From an uncultured Pseudomonadota bacterium (GTDB lineage: Bacteria > Pseudomonadota > Gammaproteobacteria > Burkholderiales > SG8-39), in assembly GCA_903834835.1 (NCBI GenBank), contig CAILKO010000049.1:185651-249650 (forward strand): 64,000 nt of DNA, read 5' to 3'. Of the stretch, positions 50,325 through 61,661 are shown in pieces. The notes beneath the pieces are model-generated. The model searched no databases, was not told the origin of the DNA, and saw only the letters and a list, made by a program, of their open reading frames with translations. How positions within the stretch are numbered: the first letter of the stretch is position 1; the number at the start of each line of letters is the position of its first letter. The translations under genes were made by a program, and so were the position numbers.

Positions 50325-52585
50325 TGAGCATGCTCAAGATCGAGATCGACGGGAGTGAGTTGGAGGTTCCACACGGATCCACCGTCATGGACGCCGTCAA
50401 CAAGTTAGGCACATATGTTCCGCACTTCTGCTATCACCGAAAGTTGTCTATAGCGGCGAACTGCAGAATGTGCTTGGTGGAGGTTGAAAAGGCACCAAAG
50501 CCGCTACCTGCGTGCGCGACTCCAGTGACGGACGGCATGAAAGTGCGCACGAACTCGTTGGCGGCGAAGAATGCCCAGAACGGGGTGATGGAATTTCTGC
50601 TCATCAACCATCCGCTGGATTGCCCGATTTGTGATCAGGGGGGCGAATGTCAGTTGCAGGACCTTGCCGTAGGCTATGGCAAGGGTGAGTCCCGGTATCA
50701 GGAAGAGAAGCGGGTCGTTTTTTCCAAGAACCTCGGGCCGCTAGTGGCGGCGGAGGAAATGAGCCGCTGCATACAGTGCACCCGTTGTGTCCGGTTCGGC
50801 GCCGAGATCGCTGGCACGATGGAACTGGGAATGATCAACCGCGGAGAGCACTCAGAGATTGTTTCGTTTGTGGGGCAGACCGTGGATTCCGAACTTTCGG
50901 GAAACATGATCGATCTCTGCCCTGTTGGTGCGCTCACATCAAAACCATTTCGGTACGCAGCAAGGACGTGGGAGCTGGCTCGTCGCAGATCGGTGTCGCC
51001 GCATGACAGCGTCGGCGCCAATTTGGTCGTTCAGGTAAAGCAGAACAGGGTGCTACGAGTCTTGCCGCTCGAGAACGAAGATGTCAACGAATGCTGGATC
51101 TCGGACCGCGACCGATTTTCCTATGAAGCGTTGAATGGCGATGACCGACTGCAGCGTCCGCTTGTCCGGCGCGACGGACAGTTGCAAGAAACAGATTGGG
51201 ATACTGCACTTGGCGAAGTAGCGGCCGGGTTGCGCAAGGCAGGCAAGGATTTCGGCCTTCTCGCGGCATCGTCGTCGACCCTGGAGGAGTTCTACCTTGC
51301 TTCGCGCTTGGCGAAATCCCTGGGTGGTGCTGCGGATTTCCGTCTCCGTCACTGCGATTTTTCCGCAGACGGAAAACGTCAAGGAATTCCTTGGCTTGGC
51401 ATGCCAATTGCCGAACTGCAGAAGCTTGATCGTGTCCTTCTGGTGGGGTCGTTCCTGCGTCACGATCAGCCATTGCTCGCACACAGGCTCAGGCAAGCCG
51501 CCAAGGCCGGCGCAAAGATTTGTGTCGTGCACAGCGCCGATGATGATCTCATGATGCCCGTGGCTCACAGAATCATCGTCCGGCCGTCGGACCTGCCCGG
51601 GGCTCTGGATGGTCTGGAAGAGGGCGAGATCGCGCAGATCATGCAGTCGGGCGAAAAGGCGGCAATCATTCTGGGGAACTTCGCACAGCAACATCCCGAT
51701 GCCGCACGGATCCATGCCAGCGCGGAATCTCTGGCAAGGCGCTGGAATGCATGCTTGGGTGTGCTGGGCGACGCAGCCAACGGCATCGGAGGCTATCTCG
51801 CGGACCTTCCGGTTGGAGCAAGCGCAGGGGCTATGGTCGAGGCGCCGAGACGGGCCTACATGCTCCTCAATACCGAGCCCGAGTTTGATGTGGCGGATCC
51901 CGTCCGGGCGCTGCGTGCGCTTCGGTCGGCGGATTTTGTGGTGTCGTTGTCGCCGTTTCGCCCTGGCGTCGAGGACTACGCTCATGTCGTCCTTCCCATG
52001 GCGGCTTTTACCGAGACATCCGGAACCTTTGTGAACTGTGAGGGCCGGGTTCAATCTTTCGAGGCCGCTGTGCGTCCGCTGGGCGAAGCACGTCCGGCTT
52101 GGAAAATACTCCGGCAGCTCGGAACCCTAATGGGGTTCCATGATTTCGAATTTGACACATCCGAACAGGCGCGGGATGCCTGTCTCGGCGGGCGAAACGT
52201 GTCTTCGCTGCTGTCGAACGCGACGTCCGTGGCGGCAAGTACGGCGGGCGCCAAGGCTCCGACGATCCAGCGTGTCGCAGATGTGCCGATCTATTTCTCG
52301 GACGGACTTGCCAGGCGGTCGGCTCCCTTGCAGAAAACACGGCAATCGCGGGTGCCTCGGGCGATGATGAATGAACGCCTCCTGTCCCAGATTGGGGCGA
52401 CGTCGGGTGGGCCCGTCAAGGTGGCGTCCGCAACCGGGGCTGTCGAGATTGTCGTGGGTGTGGACAATGGCCTTCCGGATGGCTGTGTCAGGCTGGCGGG
52501 TGCGCACTCGTCGACCGCATTGCTCGGGGCGATGTTTGGCGAACTGAGTATCGAGAGGGCGGACGACGGAGCGGGCGCACGATGA
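50324..52585 (+). CDS. nuoG: NADH-quinone oxidoreductase subunit G
   Basis: 75-kDa-type subunit. Product is 753 residues. N-terminal 2Fe-2S ferredoxin domain ([19 protein letters not shown]), the His-Cys4 cluster N5 region ([19 protein letters not shown]) and N4 region ([11 protein letters not shown]) are complete. A molybdopterin-oxidoreductase-like domain without obvious cofactor role follows (about 220-670). It starts on the last base of nuoF and overlaps nuoH by four bases. Confidence 0.96.
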   Translation: MSMLKIEIDGSELEVPHGSTVMDAVNKLGTYVPHFCYHRKLSIAANCRMCLVEVEKAPKPLPACATPVTDGMKVRTNSLAAKNAQNGVMEFLLINHPLDCPICDQGGECQLQDLAVGYGKGESRYQEEKRVVFSKNLGPLVAAEEMSRCIQCTRCVRFGAEIAGTMELGMINRGEHSEIVSFVGQTVDSELSGNMIDLCPVGALTSKPFRYAARTWELARRRSVSPHDSVGANLVVQVKQNRVLRVLPLENEDVNECWISDRDRFSYEALNGDDRLQRPLVRRDGQLQETDWDTALGEVAAGLRKAGKDFGLLAASSSTLEEFYLASRLAKSLGGAADFRLRHCDFSADGKRQGIPWLGMPIAELQKLDRVLLVGSFLRHDQPLLAHRLRQAAKAGAKICVVHSADDDLMMPVAHRIIVRPSDLPGALDGLEEGEIAQIMQSGEKAAIILGNFAQQHPDAARIHASAESLARRWNACLGVLGDAANGIGGYLADLPVGASAGAMVEAPRRAYMLLNTEPEFDVADPVRALRALRSADFVVSLSPFRPGVEDYAHVVLPMAAFTETSGTFVNCEGRVQSFEAAVRPLGEARPAWKILRQLGTLMGFHDFEFDTSEQARDACLGGRNVSSLLSNATSVAASTAGAKAPTIQRVADVPIYFSDGLARRSAPLQKTRQSRVPRAMMNERLLSQIGATSGGPVKVASATGAVEIVVGVDNGLPDGCVRLAGAHSSTALLGAMFGELSIERADDGAGAR

Positions 52586-53658
52586 CAGATTGGCTGCTCT
52601 CTGCGGCACAGGGCACATTTGGACAAGTCTGGGGCCCGGTCGTTTACCAGACCGTCTTGAATCTCGTCCTGATCGTCGCGATTATCGTCCCGCTGATGCT
52701 CGGGGTCGCTTATCTGACACTCTGGGAGCGGAAGCTGATTGGCTGGATGCAGATAAGAATCGGCCCCAATCGTGTCGGTCCCGGGGGGCTGCTGCAGCCC
52801 GTCGCCGATGGATTAAAGCTGTTCCTGAAGGAGATCATCCTTCCCGCGAAGGCGAACAAGGGACTCTACGTTTTAGCGCCGGTTATGGCGCTGATGCCGG
52901 CCCTCGCTGCGTGGGCGGTGATTCCGTTTGCCCCGGATGTCGTGCTGGCAGACGTGAACGCCGGCCTGCTGTATCTGCTTGCCCTAACGTCTCTTGGCGT
53001 CTATGGAGTGATCATTGCGGGTTGGGCCTCGAATTCGAAGTACGCTTTCCTTGGGGCGATGCGTTCGGCGGCGCAGATGGTGTCCTACGAACTCGCGATG
53101 GGATTTGCGCTCGTCGTGGTTCTAATGGTGTCTGGAAGTCTCAATCTGTCGGACATCGTAGAGGGACAGGGCAAAGGTCGTTTTGCGGCTATGGGTTGGA
53201 CGCTCCTTTCGTGGAACTGGCTCCCGCTACTTCCCATGCTGGTGGTCTATTTCATCTCCGGGGTTGCAGAGACGAATCGTGCCCCGTTCGATGTCGTGGA
53301 GGGCGAGTCGGAAATCGTGGCAGGGCACATGATCGAATACTCTGGCATGTCTTTCGCGCTGTTCTTCCTGGCTGAGTACATGAACATGTGGCTGATTGCG
53401 GCCCTTACCGTGCTCATGTTCTTCGGAGGATGGCAGGCTCCGGTTGCAGTCGCACCGTTCACATGGCTTCCGCCAATAGGTTGGCTCCTGATCAAGATGT
53501 TCTTTGTGGTATCCCTGTTCCTGTGGATAAGGGCTACATTTCCACGGTATCGGTACGACCAGATCATGCGGCTAGGCTGGAAGATATTCATTCCGGTTAC
53601 GCTCGTGTGGATTGTCGTGGTTGGCGTCTGGATGCAGACGCCGTGGAGCATCTGGTAA
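52582..53658 (+). CDS. nuoH: NADH-quinone oxidoreductase subunit H
   Basis: Membrane subunit next to the quinone channel. Product is 358 residues with about eight hydrophobic helices. Conserved loops: [33 protein letters not shown], and [20 protein letters not shown] with acidic residues facing the quinone tunnel. It overlaps nuoG by four bases. Confidence 0.97.
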   Translation: MTDWLLSAAQGTFGQVWGPVVYQTVLNLVLIVAIIVPLMLGVAYLTLWERKLIGWMQIRIGPNRVGPGGLLQPVADGLKLFLKEIILPAKANKGLYVLAPVMALMPALAAWAVIPFAPDVVLADVNAGLLYLLALTSLGVYGVIIAGWASNSKYAFLGAMRSAAQMVSYELAMGFALVVVLMVSGSLNLSDIVEGQGKGRFAAMGWTLLSWNWLPLLPMLVVYFISGVAETNRAPFDVVEGESEIVAGHMIEYSGMSFALFFLAEYMNMWLIAALTVLMFFGGWQAPVAVAPFTWLPPIGWLLIKMFFVVSLFLWIRATFPRYRYDQIMRLGWKIFIPVTLVWIVVVGVWMQTPWSIW

Positions 53659-53666
53659 ATCCAATT

Positions 53667-54155
53667 ATGAAAAAGCTGGCTGACTTCTTCCGGTCGTTCC
53701 TGCTTCTTGAGTTGCTGCGTGGAATGGCACTAACGGGGCGCCATCTGTTTGCCCGCAAGATCACTGTGCAATTTCCGGAAGAAAAGACGCCTCAAAGCCC
53801 ACGTTTCCGGGGGTTGCACGCATTGCGCCGGTATCCGAATGGCGAAGAGCGTTGCATCGCTTGCAAGCTTTGTGAAGCCGTGTGCCCAGCGCTCGCGATT
53901 CATATCGAATCGGAACAGCGCGTTGATGGCACCCGACGCACCAGCAGATACGACATAGACTTCACAAAGTGCATCTACTGTGGGTTTTGTGAGGAAGCCT
54001 GTCCGGTCGATGCCATCGTTGAGACGCGAGTCATCGAGTATCACGGAGAGAAGCGCGGCGATCTTTATTTCACCAAACCGATGCTGCTTGCTGTCGGACA
54101 ACGCTACGAGGAATCGATTGCACGAGACCGTGCATCCGATTCTGCGTACAGGTAG
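53667..54155 (+). CDS. nuoI: NADH-quinone oxidoreductase subunit I
   Basis: Carries two 4Fe-4S clusters (N6a, N6b). Product is 162 residues from ATG 53667; the frame is open far upstream inside nuoH but the [19 protein letters not shown] start is typical. Ligands are C63, C66, C69, C73 and C102, C105, C108, C112 in two CxxCxxCxxxCP motifs. A 63-base gap follows before nuoJ. Confidence 0.97.
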   Translation: MKKLADFFRSFLLLELLRGMALTGRHLFARKITVQFPEEKTPQSPRFRGLHALRRYPNGEERCIACKLCEAVCPALAIHIESEQRVDGTRRTSRYDIDFTKCIYCGFCEEACPVDAIVETRVIEYHGEKRGDLYFTKPMLLAVGQRYEESIARDRASDSAYR

Positions 54156-54218
54156 GCGGCATCGTGAACTGCCTTGGGGAAGACGCGCACTTCATAGAGT
54201 GCGAAGACCGGAAGAAAA

Positions 54219-54851
54219 ATGTTTGAAACTGCCGTTTTTTGCGTGTTCGGTGCAATTCTTCTCTTCGCGGGCTTGAGGGTCATAACTGCCCGCAACCCGG
54301 TGCACGCCGCCCTATTTCTCGTTCTCGCTTTCTTTACGGCATCGGCGATCTGGATGCTGCTCAGGGCGGAGTTTCTGGCCATCGCGCTCATCGTCGTATA
54401 TGTCGGTGCCGTGATGGTGCTATTCCTCTTTGTCGTGATGATGCTCGACATCAATGTCGAGAGGTTGCGCGCCGGATTCTGGAAGAATCTGCCGCTTGCG
54501 GTTGCGGTGGGGGGAATTCTGGTCGCCGAAATGACGGCAATTCTTGCCGGACGGTACTTCGGAGCGATGCCATCCACGGAGCCAGCGGGCTATAGCAATA
54601 CCCGGGCGCTTGGCGGGATTCTCTATACCCAATACGCCTATCCATTCGAGATCGCCGCTGTTGTACTGTTGGTCGCGATCATCGCCGCGATCGCACTGAC
54701 GCTCCGGCAGCGCAAGGACAGTCGTAGACAGGATCCAGGTGAGCAGGTCCGCGTGCGTAAGTCCGACCGGCTAAGAATTGTTCCGATGAAGGCGGAGAGT
54801 CACGATCCATCGCGGGCTGCGGACAACGCACCCGAAGGCGCAAACAAATGA
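54219..54851 (+). CDS. nuoJ: NADH-quinone oxidoreductase subunit J
   Basis: Membrane subunit, 210 residues, five hydrophobic helices. The helix 3 region [20 protein letters not shown], including the conserved pi-bulge Tyr/Gly segment, identifies it. The C-terminal 45 residues are charged and hydrophilic. It overlaps nuoK by four bases. Confidence 0.96.
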   Translation: MFETAVFCVFGAILLFAGLRVITARNPVHAALFLVLAFFTASAIWMLLRAEFLAIALIVVYVGAVMVLFLFVVMMLDINVERLRAGFWKNLPLAVAVGGILVAEMTAILAGRYFGAMPSTEPAGYSNTRALGGILYTQYAYPFEIAAVVLLVAIIAAIALTLRQRKDSRRQDPGEQVRVRKSDRLRIVPMKAESHDPSRAADNAPEGANK

Positions 54852-55156
54852 CGCTAACTCTTTCGCATTTCCTGGTGCTGGCTGCAGCGCTTTTTTCGAT
54901 CAGCGTGGTAGGCATATTTCTCAATCGCCGCAACCTGATTGTCCTGCTGATGGCGATCGAATTGATGCTGCTCGCAGTAAATATCAACTTCATCGCCTTC
55001 TCCCATTTCATGGGGGATATGGCGGGGCAGGTATTCGTGTTCTTCATCCTGACCGTTGCGGCTGCTGAGTCCGCGATTGGCCTAGCGATTCTGGTAGTCC
55101 TTTTCCGGAATCTGAGCACCATTGATGTCGAAGACCTAGATAGCCTGAAGGGTTAG
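54848..55156 (+). CDS. nuoK: NADH-quinone oxidoreductase subunit K
   Basis: Small 102-residue membrane subunit (MrpC-like) with three helices. Conserved membrane glutamates occur in [19 protein letters not shown] and in [17 protein letters not shown], part of the proton path. It lies eight bases before nuoL. Confidence 0.97.
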   Translation: MTLTLSHFLVLAAALFSISVVGIFLNRRNLIVLLMAIELMLLAVNINFIAFSHFMGDMAGQVFVFFILTVAAAESAIGLAILVVLFRNLSTIDVEDLDSLKG

Positions 55157-55164
55157 GGTAAGAG

Positions 55165-57114
55165 ATGGCTACGCCTGCAATCTATCTGATTGTCCCCCTC
55201 GCACCGCTTGCTGGCGCAATCGTCGCGGGCTTGTTCGGACGCACTGTCGGGCGCGCGAATGCTCACCGCATAACCATTCTCGGCGTGCTGATTGCATTCC
55301 TGACGTCCTGCTACGTTTTCGCGGACGTGCTCGAGGGAAACGCATTCCACGGTTCCATCTATACCTGGATGACGAGCGGGGATTTCAAGTTCGAAATCGG
55401 CTTCCTTATCGATCGCCTGTCAGCGCTGATGATGGTGGTCGTCACCTTCGTTTCTCTGATGGTGCACATCTATACGATCGGTTATATGGCAGAGGATCCT
55501 GGCTATCAGAGGTTCTTCTCATATATCTCGCTCTTCACTTTCTCGATGCTGATGTTGGTGATGAGCAATAACTTTCTCCAGCTTTTCTTCGGATGGGAAG
55601 CGGTAGGCGTGGTGTCATACCTGCTAATTGGCTTCTGGTACACGCGACCGAGCGCGGTGTATGCGAACCTGAAAGCCTTTCTGGTAAACCGTGTGGGCGA
55701 TTTCGGATTCATTCTCGGCATCGGTCTCGTGCTGGCAGAGTTTGGAACACTCGACTACAGCTCGGTGTTCGTGCTGGCTCCGGCACGCGCGTCGTCGGTC
55801 ATTCAGCTGTTCCCGGGCGTCGACTGGATGCTGCTCACGGTGATCTGCATTTGTCTATTTATCGGTGCAATGGGGAAGAGCGCGCAGTTCCCGCTCCATG
55901 TTTGGTTGCCGGATTCAATGGAGGGGCCGACGCCTATCTCCGCCCTGATTCATGCTGCGACCATGGTTACGGCCGGAATATTCATGGTGGCGAGGATGTC
56001 GCCGCTCTACGAGCTATCTACTACGGCGCTTTCCGTAATCTTGGTACTCGGGGGAATCACGGCGCTTTTCATGGGGCTGGTGGCCATGACGCAATTCGAT
56101 ATCAAACGCGTCGTTGCTTACTCGACACTTTCACAGCTTGGCTACATGACAGTCGCTCTTGGCGCGTCTGCGTATTCCGCAGCGATGTTTCATTTGATGA
56201 CTCACGCATTCTTCAAAGCTGTTCTCTTTCTGGCGGCGGGGTCGGTCATCATCGCGATGCATCATGAACAGGATATGCGGCGGATGGGCGGGCTGCGCAA
56301 ATACATGCCAATCACGTATTTTTCCGTACTGGTTGGTGCGATTGCTTCAGCTGGCATTCCGCCTCTCGCGGGATTCTTTTCGAAAGACGCGATCATCGAA
56401 GCTGTGAAGATGTCCGATACGCCCGGCGCGGCATTCGCGTACTTTTGCGTAACCGCGTGCGTGTTCGTGACCGCCTTCTATACTTTTCGCATGGTATTCA
56501 TGGCCTTCCACGGGGAGCCGCGCATGGGGACTGCTGCACGTGCGCACCTGCGCGAATCACCGGTGGTTGTTACCTTGCCTTTGTTGTTGCTCTCAGTCCC
56601 GTCGATCGGCGCGGGATGGCTGATTGGGCAGGCCGTCTACGGAGACTATTTCGGTCCGGCGATCATCGTCGGACCCGGGCATGCATGGATCGAGGCGATG
56701 ACGGAGGAGTATCACGGCGTCTGGTCCTACATGGCTCATGGAGTTAGTGCGTTACCGTTCTGGCTTGCGGTCGCAGGCATCGCGACGGCATGGTATCTGT
56801 ATCTCGTCCGACCGGAACTTCCAAGGCGAATTGCGTCGGGATTCGGGCCCCTTTACGCACTCGTGGAGCGCAAGTACGGATTCGACGAACTCTATTCATG
56901 GTTATTTGCCAGCGGCGCTCGACTGTTGGGAACCGGTCTCTGGAAGGCGGGGGATCAGGCAGTGATCGATGGTCTGATCGTGAACGGTGCGGCGAGGGCC
57001 GTCGGGTGGTTTTCAAAGGTCATGAGACTGGTGCAGTCCGGGATGATCTATCGCTATGCGTCAGCAATGCTTATCGGCGTCGTACTGCTGATCTATTGGT
57101 TTCTGAAAAGGTAG
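55165..57114 (+). CDS. nuoL: NADH-quinone oxidoreductase subunit L
   Basis: Distal antiporter-like proton-pumping subunit. Product is 649 residues with about 16 helices and the long lateral helix at the C-terminus. Key segments: FFGWEAVGVVSYLLIGFWY with the conserved Glu, GKSAQFPLHVWLPDSMEGPT with the conserved Lys, and HAATMVTAGIFMVAR. It precedes nuoM by six bases. Confidence 0.97.
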   Translation: MATPAIYLIVPLAPLAGAIVAGLFGRTVGRANAHRITILGVLIAFLTSCYVFADVLEGNAFHGSIYTWMTSGDFKFEIGFLIDRLSALMMVVVTFVSLMVHIYTIGYMAEDPGYQRFFSYISLFTFSMLMLVMSNNFLQLFFGWEAVGVVSYLLIGFWYTRPSAVYANLKAFLVNRVGDFGFILGIGLVLAEFGTLDYSSVFVLAPARASSVIQLFPGVDWMLLTVICICLFIGAMGKSAQFPLHVWLPDSMEGPTPISALIHAATMVTAGIFMVARMSPLYELSTTALSVILVLGGITALFMGLVAMTQFDIKRVVAYSTLSQLGYMTVALGASAYSAAMFHLMTHAFFKAVLFLAAGSVIIAMHHEQDMRRMGGLRKYMPITYFSVLVGAIASAGIPPLAGFFSKDAIIEAVKMSDTPGAAFAYFCVTACVFVTAFYTFRMVFMAFHGEPRMGTAARAHLRESPVVVTLPLLLLSVPSIGAGWLIGQAVYGDYFGPAIIVGPGHAWIEAMTEEYHGVWSYMAHGVSALPFWLAVAGIATAWYLYLVRPELPRRIASGFGPLYALVERKYGFDELYSWLFASGARLLGTGLWKAGDQAVIDGLIVNGAARAVGWFSKVMRLVQSGMIYRYASAMLIGVVLLIYWFLKR

Positions 57115-57120
57115 TACGGG

Positions 57121-58599
57121 ATGAACGGTTTGCCGCTGCTGTCCATATCAATCTGGTTGCCGATCGCATTCGGACTGATCTTGCTCGCGACCGGCGGAGA
57201 CTCGCGTGCATCTGTTCAGCGCTGGATTGCGCTCGCTGGGGCGATCGCCGGTTTTGCCGTGACCATACCGCTTTACGCCGGATTCGATGGACAGACGAGC
57301 GAAATGCAGTTCTCGGAGTTTCAGCGCTGGATGCCCGGCCTGGATATCAACTACCACCTCGGCATCGACGGGATATCGATGCTGTTTCTGTTGCTCAACA
57401 GCTTTATCACCATACTCATCGTGGTGGCCGGTTGGACAGTCGTTGAAAAGCGGGTCGCGCAGTATTACGCAGCATTTCTCATGCTTTCGGGTATGTTGAA
57501 CGGCGTGTTCAGTGCGCTAGATGCAGTGCTGTTCTATGTATTTTTCGAAGCAACCCTAATTCCGATGTTCATCATTATCGGAATCTGGGGTGGACCGAAT
57601 CGCGTTTATGCGGCACTCAAGTTCTTCCTGTATACGCTGTTTGGCTCATTGTTAATGCTGGTGGCGTTTCTCTATCTTTACAACAAGTCGGGGAGTTTCG
57701 AGATACTGGACTGGCACAGGTTGCCCTTGCCGCTGGGAGCCCAGTTCGCGCTGTTTTTCGGTCTGCTGTTTGGCTTTGCGGTCAAGGTGCCGATGTGGCC
57801 GGTTCACACCTGGCTTCCCGACGCACACACGGAAGCGCCGACCGGCGGGTCGGTCGTGCTGGCGGCCATCCTGTTAAAGCTGGGGGCATACGGGTTCGTG
57901 CGTTTTACGCTCCCGATTCTGCCCGATGCGTCGCGGGAGCTGGCGTGGCTGATGGTGTCGCTGTCGCTAATCGCCGTCGTATACGTAGGGCTGGTAACCC
58001 TGGTTCAGGCCGACATGAAGCGCTTGATTGCCTATTCGTCGATTGCGCACATGGGTTTTGTAACCTTGGGCTTCTTCCTCTTTAACGCACTAGGTGTCGA
58101 AGGCGCTCTTGTGCAAATGATTTCGCATGGCTTCATCTCCGGCGCGATGTTTTTGTGCGTCGGGGTAATGTATGACCGCCTCCACACTCGAATGATCGCC
58201 GACTACGGTGGGGTTGTGAACAGCATGCCACGGTTTGCAGCCTTCATGATGTTGTTTGCGATGGCGAACAGTGGGCTTCCCGCGACCAGCGGGTTCGTCG
58301 GCGAGTTCATGGTGATCATGGGGGCGATGCAGGTCAGTTTCTGGATCGCGTTCCTTGCCGCAACGACGCTGATCTTTGGCGCCGCTTACAGCCTCTGGAT
58401 GTACAAGCGGGTGATCTTCGGGCCTGTGGCGAACGATGCCGTGCGCGGTCTCAGGGATCTGAACGCCAGAGAGTTTCTCGTTCTCGCGTTGCTGGCCGTT
58501 GCAGTGCTCTATATGGGCATTTATCCGGCGCCTTTCACGGACGTCATGCATGCATCGGTAGACGATCTCCTGCGTCACGTTGCTAGGCCCAAGTGGTGA
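57121..58599 (+). CDS. nuoM: NADH-quinone oxidoreductase subunit M
   Basis: Second antiporter-like subunit. Product is 492 residues with about 14 helices. Conserved Glu in [20 protein letters not shown], Lys in [20 protein letters not shown], and [17 protein letters not shown]. The next gene, nuoN, starts 16 bases after its stop. Confidence 0.97.
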   Translation: MNGLPLLSISIWLPIAFGLILLATGGDSRASVQRWIALAGAIAGFAVTIPLYAGFDGQTSEMQFSEFQRWMPGLDINYHLGIDGISMLFLLLNSFITILIVVAGWTVVEKRVAQYYAAFLMLSGMLNGVFSALDAVLFYVFFEATLIPMFIIIGIWGGPNRVYAALKFFLYTLFGSLLMLVAFLYLYNKSGSFEILDWHRLPLPLGAQFALFFGLLFGFAVKVPMWPVHTWLPDAHTEAPTGGSVVLAAILLKLGAYGFVRFTLPILPDASRELAWLMVSLSLIAVVYVGLVTLVQADMKRLIAYSSIAHMGFVTLGFFLFNALGVEGALVQMISHGFISGAMFLCVGVMYDRLHTRMIADYGGVVNSMPRFAAFMMLFAMANSGLPATSGFVGEFMVIMGAMQVSFWIAFLAATTLIFGAAYSLWMYKRVIFGPVANDAVRGLRDLNAREFLVLALLAVAVLYMGIYPAPFTDVMHASVDDLLRHVARPKW

Positions 58600-58615
58600 G
58601 CCCCGGAGCAGACCA

Positions 58616-60100
58616 ATGAGCCAGATGCCAAATTTCTTTCCGGCGCTCCCGGAGATTTTCCTGCTGACCTCCACGTGCGTGCTGATGATCGTCGATCTTT
58701 CGGCGAAGACAATTCGGCGCCAGCGGACCTATGTACTCGCCCACATCGTGCTTCTGGGTTGTGCATTTTTGACGTATTACACGACGCTCGATGTCGTCTC
58801 CCCAAGGCCGATCTATACCTTCAGTGACCTGTTCGTGAATGACCTGATGAGCGGGTGGTTGAAGATGGCGGCCTATATCGCGGTGGCCACAACCCTCGTC
58901 TATTCGCGCCAGTACCTCATCGACCGCGGGTTGATGCGCGGCGAATTCATCGTGCTCCTGCTCTTCGCATTGTTGGGCATGATGATTTTGATGAGCGCGA
59001 ACAGTCTGCTCACCGTGTATCTCGGTCTGGAGCTGCTGTCGCTGTGCCAGTACGCATTGGTGGCGCTGAACAGGGATTCAGCAGCATCGACCGAAGCGGC
59101 AATGAAGTATTTCGTTCTCGGCGCGCTCGCGTCCGGCATGCTGCTTTACGGAATGTCGATGATCTACGGCGCGACCGGTACGCTCACCATTACGGAGATA
59201 TCGCACAGGGTTGGCGTCCTTGCCGGGAATACGGGCGATCGCACTCTGCTCGTATTCGGTCTGGTATTCCTCGTCGCCGGGATCGCGTTCAAGCTAGGAG
59301 TCGTTCCATTCCACATGTGGGTGCCCGATGTCTATCAGGGCGCCGCGACTGCGGTGACCCTGGTAATCGCGTCGGCACCCAAACTAGCGGCCTTCGCGAT
59401 GGCGATGAGACTGCTTGTGAACGGCTTGCTTGATCTCGCCGTAGACTGGCAGCAGATGCTCTCCATCCTCGCCGTGCTTTCGATGGCGCTTGGGAACATC
59501 ACTGCCATCGCGCAGACGAATTTGAAACGCATGCTTGCCTATTCGACGATATCGCACATGGGATTCGTGCTGCTGGGGCTTGCGGGAGGAATGGTGAACG
59601 GCAATTTGCTGAACGCCGGAGACGCCTATAGCTCTGCGATGTTTTACGTCGTGATCTACGTGCTTACTACGCTCGCTTCGTTCGGGATGCTGCTGCTGCT
59701 CTCTCGGGCAGGTGTGGAATGCGAGAGTCTTGATGATCTGAAGGGGCTGAACCAGCGCGCACCGTGGTTTGCATTGATCATGCTGATCGTGATGTTTTCC
59801 CTGGCAGGCGTTCCGCCAGCCGCGGGTTTCTACGCGAAGCTTGCAATTCTCAAGACCACGGTGGCGGCCGGTCAGATCGGACTGGCAGTCGCGGCGGTGC
59901 TGTTCTCACTGATTGGTGCCTTCTACTACCTGCGCATTGTGAAGTTGATGTATTTCGACGACGCTTCCAAGTCCGGACCGGTGACCGCGCATGCGGACAT
60001 GCGTGTGCTGGTTTCGGTTAACGGCCTGGCACTGCTTGCGCTTGGCATTCTTCCGCAGTCATTGATGGCACTCTGTGTTGCGTCTATCAAGGCGCTCTAG
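58616..60100 (+). CDS. nuoN: NADH-quinone oxidoreductase subunit N
   Basis: Third antiporter-like subunit. Product is 494 residues from ATG 58616; the frame is open 36 bases upstream within nuoM, but [17 protein letters not shown] is the typical start and GGAG is suitably placed at 58604-58607. Conserved Glu in [17 protein letters not shown] and Lys in [19 protein letters not shown]. Ends the canonical A-N set. Confidence 0.97.
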   Translation: MSQMPNFFPALPEIFLLTSTCVLMIVDLSAKTIRRQRTYVLAHIVLLGCAFLTYYTTLDVVSPRPIYTFSDLFVNDLMSGWLKMAAYIAVATTLVYSRQYLIDRGLMRGEFIVLLLFALLGMMILMSANSLLTVYLGLELLSLCQYALVALNRDSAASTEAAMKYFVLGALASGMLLYGMSMIYGATGTLTITEISHRVGVLAGNTGDRTLLVFGLVFLVAGIAFKLGVVPFHMWVPDVYQGAATAVTLVIASAPKLAAFAMAMRLLVNGLLDLAVDWQQMLSILAVLSMALGNITAIAQTNLKRMLAYSTISHMGFVLLGLAGGMVNGNLLNAGDAYSSAMFYVVIYVLTTLASFGMLLLLSRAGVECESLDDLKGLNQRAPWFALIMLIVMFSLAGVPPAAGFYAKLAILKTTVAAGQIGLAVAAVLFSLIGAFYYLRIVKLMYFDDASKSGPVTAHADMRVLVSVNGLALLALGILPQSLMALCVASIKAL

Positions 60101-60127
60101 GAGGTTCGTGGTCCCGGGGGATGCCTG

Positions 60128-60430
60128 ATGGACGGAACCTTCTGGTACGCAGTGCTGCTTGGAACGGCGCTGGTTGCGGCGAATCTCCCGTTCCTCAGTG
60201 AACGGCTGCTTTTTGTTATGGCTCCTGGCGGCACAAAGGCATTTGGCTGGCGTCTCGCAGAGCTTGCAATCATGTACGCGTTTGTCGGATTGTTCTCCTA
60301 TGCACTTGAAGCGCGGCAAGGCCAGGTCTATTCGCAGGGTTGGGAGTTTTTTGCGGTGACCGCGTGCCTCTTCCTGGTGCTTGCCTACCCGGGATTCGTC
60401 TGGAGGTTTCTCTGGAGCCGAAACAGGTGA
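60128..60430 (+). CDS. DUF2818 family membrane protein following nuoN
   Basis: A 100-residue protein with three hydrophobic segments (about 5-22, 42-60 and 72-92) and short charged loops (LSERLLFV, SRNR end). DUF2818 proteins are found after nuoN in betaproteobacteria; the role is unknown. The 27-base spacing and same strand suggest it is expressed with complex I, so an accessory or assembly role is a reasonable inference only. Its stop overlaps the NUDIX gene start (GTGA). Confidence 0.87.
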   Translation: MDGTFWYAVLLGTALVAANLPFLSERLLFVMAPGGTKAFGWRLAELAIMYAFVGLFSYALEARQGQVYSQGWEFFAVTACLFLVLAYPGFVWRFLWSRNR

Positions 60431-60996
60431 GCGCGGATCTGACCGAGCATTTCTTGCGCGGCGAGACGGTTTTTGACGGCGCACTGCTGCGGGTCAGGCG
60501 AGACATCGTGCGGTTGCCGGACGGCAAGGAGGCGGGGAGAGAGTACATCCGTCATCCCGGTGCGGTCGCGATCATTCCGCTGTTCGAGGATGGCAGCATT
60601 CTGCTTGAGCGGCAGTTTCGATATCCCCTTGGCAGAGAGTTCATCGAGATTCCAGCCGGGAAAATAGATCCGGGCGAAGCTCCGGAGGAGACCGCGCGGC
60701 GGGAACTACTTGAAGAAACCGGCTATCTCGCGGACTCCTGGACTTGGCTGGGCCTGATACATGTGGCGATTGCTTACACGGATGAGGGAATCGGGATCTA
60801 CCTCGCGCGCGGCCTGACACTTAAGGAACACAGGCGCGACGAAGAGGAGTTTCTGGAGACCTTCCGCATGCCCTACAGCGAGGCCTTCCGCATGGTCTTG
60901 GACGGCCGAATTACCGACTCCAAAACGGTCGCCGGGCTGTTCTGGCTTCGGGAGTACCTTGCTGACAAGGGCTGGGGCGGGAAAATCCTAGGGTAG
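60427..60996 (+). CDS. NUDIX hydrolase, ADP-ribose pyrophosphatase-like
   Basis: Product is 189 residues from GTG 60427, overlapping the DUF2818 stop by four bases. The complete NUDIX box is GKIDPGEAPEETARRELLEETG (shown in two parts: GKIDPGEAPEETAR and RELLEETG). PAGKIDPGE and the preceding VAIIPLFEDGSILLERQFR match the ADP-ribose/NudF group. It would remove ADP-ribose; exact substrate is not proven by the sequence. Last gene of the nuo transcript; convergent with mlaC, 35 bases apart. Confidence 0.88.
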   Translation: MSADLTEHFLRGETVFDGALLRVRRDIVRLPDGKEAGREYIRHPGAVAIIPLFEDGSILLERQFRYPLGREFIEIPAGKIDPGEAPEETARRELLEETGYLADSWTWLGLIHVAIAYTDEGIGIYLARGLTLKEHRRDEEEFLETFRMPYSEAFRMVLDGRITDSKTVAGLFWLREYLADKGWGGKILG

Positions 60997-61031
60997 GCGT
61001 TCGCAGCGGGCGCGCTCATTTAACCCTGGGA

Positions 61032-61661
61032 TTATCTGGCCGGCACGACAGGCGCATTCTTGTCGGCAAGGCGCTTTATCAGGCCGTCGACGCCAGACTG
61101 GCTTACCACCTGAGAAAATTCGGACCGATACGTGAGTACGAGGCTCACGCCTTCGACGGTGATGTCGTAGATCTTCCAGCCGGACTGCGTTTTGCGCATT
61201 GAGTAGTCCACCGCGACCGGCGGCCGGCCGGATTGCAGGTACTGGTTGCGAACGAGGACATCCGTGGCCGCCGGATCGGTCTTTAGCGGGAGCACGCGAA
61301 GAGTCTGCCCGCGGTATGCACCGATCGCACTCGAGTAGATGCGCACCAGCATGCTGCGAAAGCCGTGGACTAGCGCCTCGCGTTGCGCTTCGGTGGCCGG
61401 GTTCCAGGCACGCCCGACCGCCAGGCGAGTCGCCTCCTCGAAATCGATGAACGGCAGGACCTTCTGCTCTGCGAGGGCGAGAACTTTCTGCCTGTCTCCG
61501 GCCTGCAGGTCCTTGTCCGACTGGACCGTTCGGAGCACGTCCTCCGTCATGCGACGTACGATCGCATCGGGCCCGGCAGGCTGCTGGGCGAGAGTTTGCA
61601 CGAATGGGTAACCACCCACGATCAGCGCCGCGATAAGGAAGCGCAATCTGAGAAAGCTCAT
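61032..61661 (-). CDS. mlaC: MlaC-type periplasmic phospholipid-binding protein (orphan)
   Basis: Product is 209 residues with a signal peptide ([21 protein letters not shown]). The mature protein has the MlaC/Ttg2 pattern: [52 protein letters not shown], then [22 protein letters not shown] (key part [10 protein letters not shown]). MlaC shuttles phospholipids between membranes. No mlaFEDB genes are beside it. Instead its ATG overlaps the rhlE stop by four bases (ATGA), so translation is coupled to a helicase gene. Confidence 0.88.
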   Translation of the reverse strand: MSFLRLRFLIAALIVGGYPFVQTLAQQPAGPDAIVRRMTEDVLRTVQSDKDLQAGDRQKVLALAEQKVLPFIDFEEATRLAVGRAWNPATEAQREALVHGFRSMLVRIYSSAIGAYRGQTLRVLPLKTDPAATDVLVRNQYLQSGRPPVAVDYSMRKTQSGWKIYDITVEGVSLVLTYRSEFSQVVSQSGVDGLIKRLADKNAPVVPAR

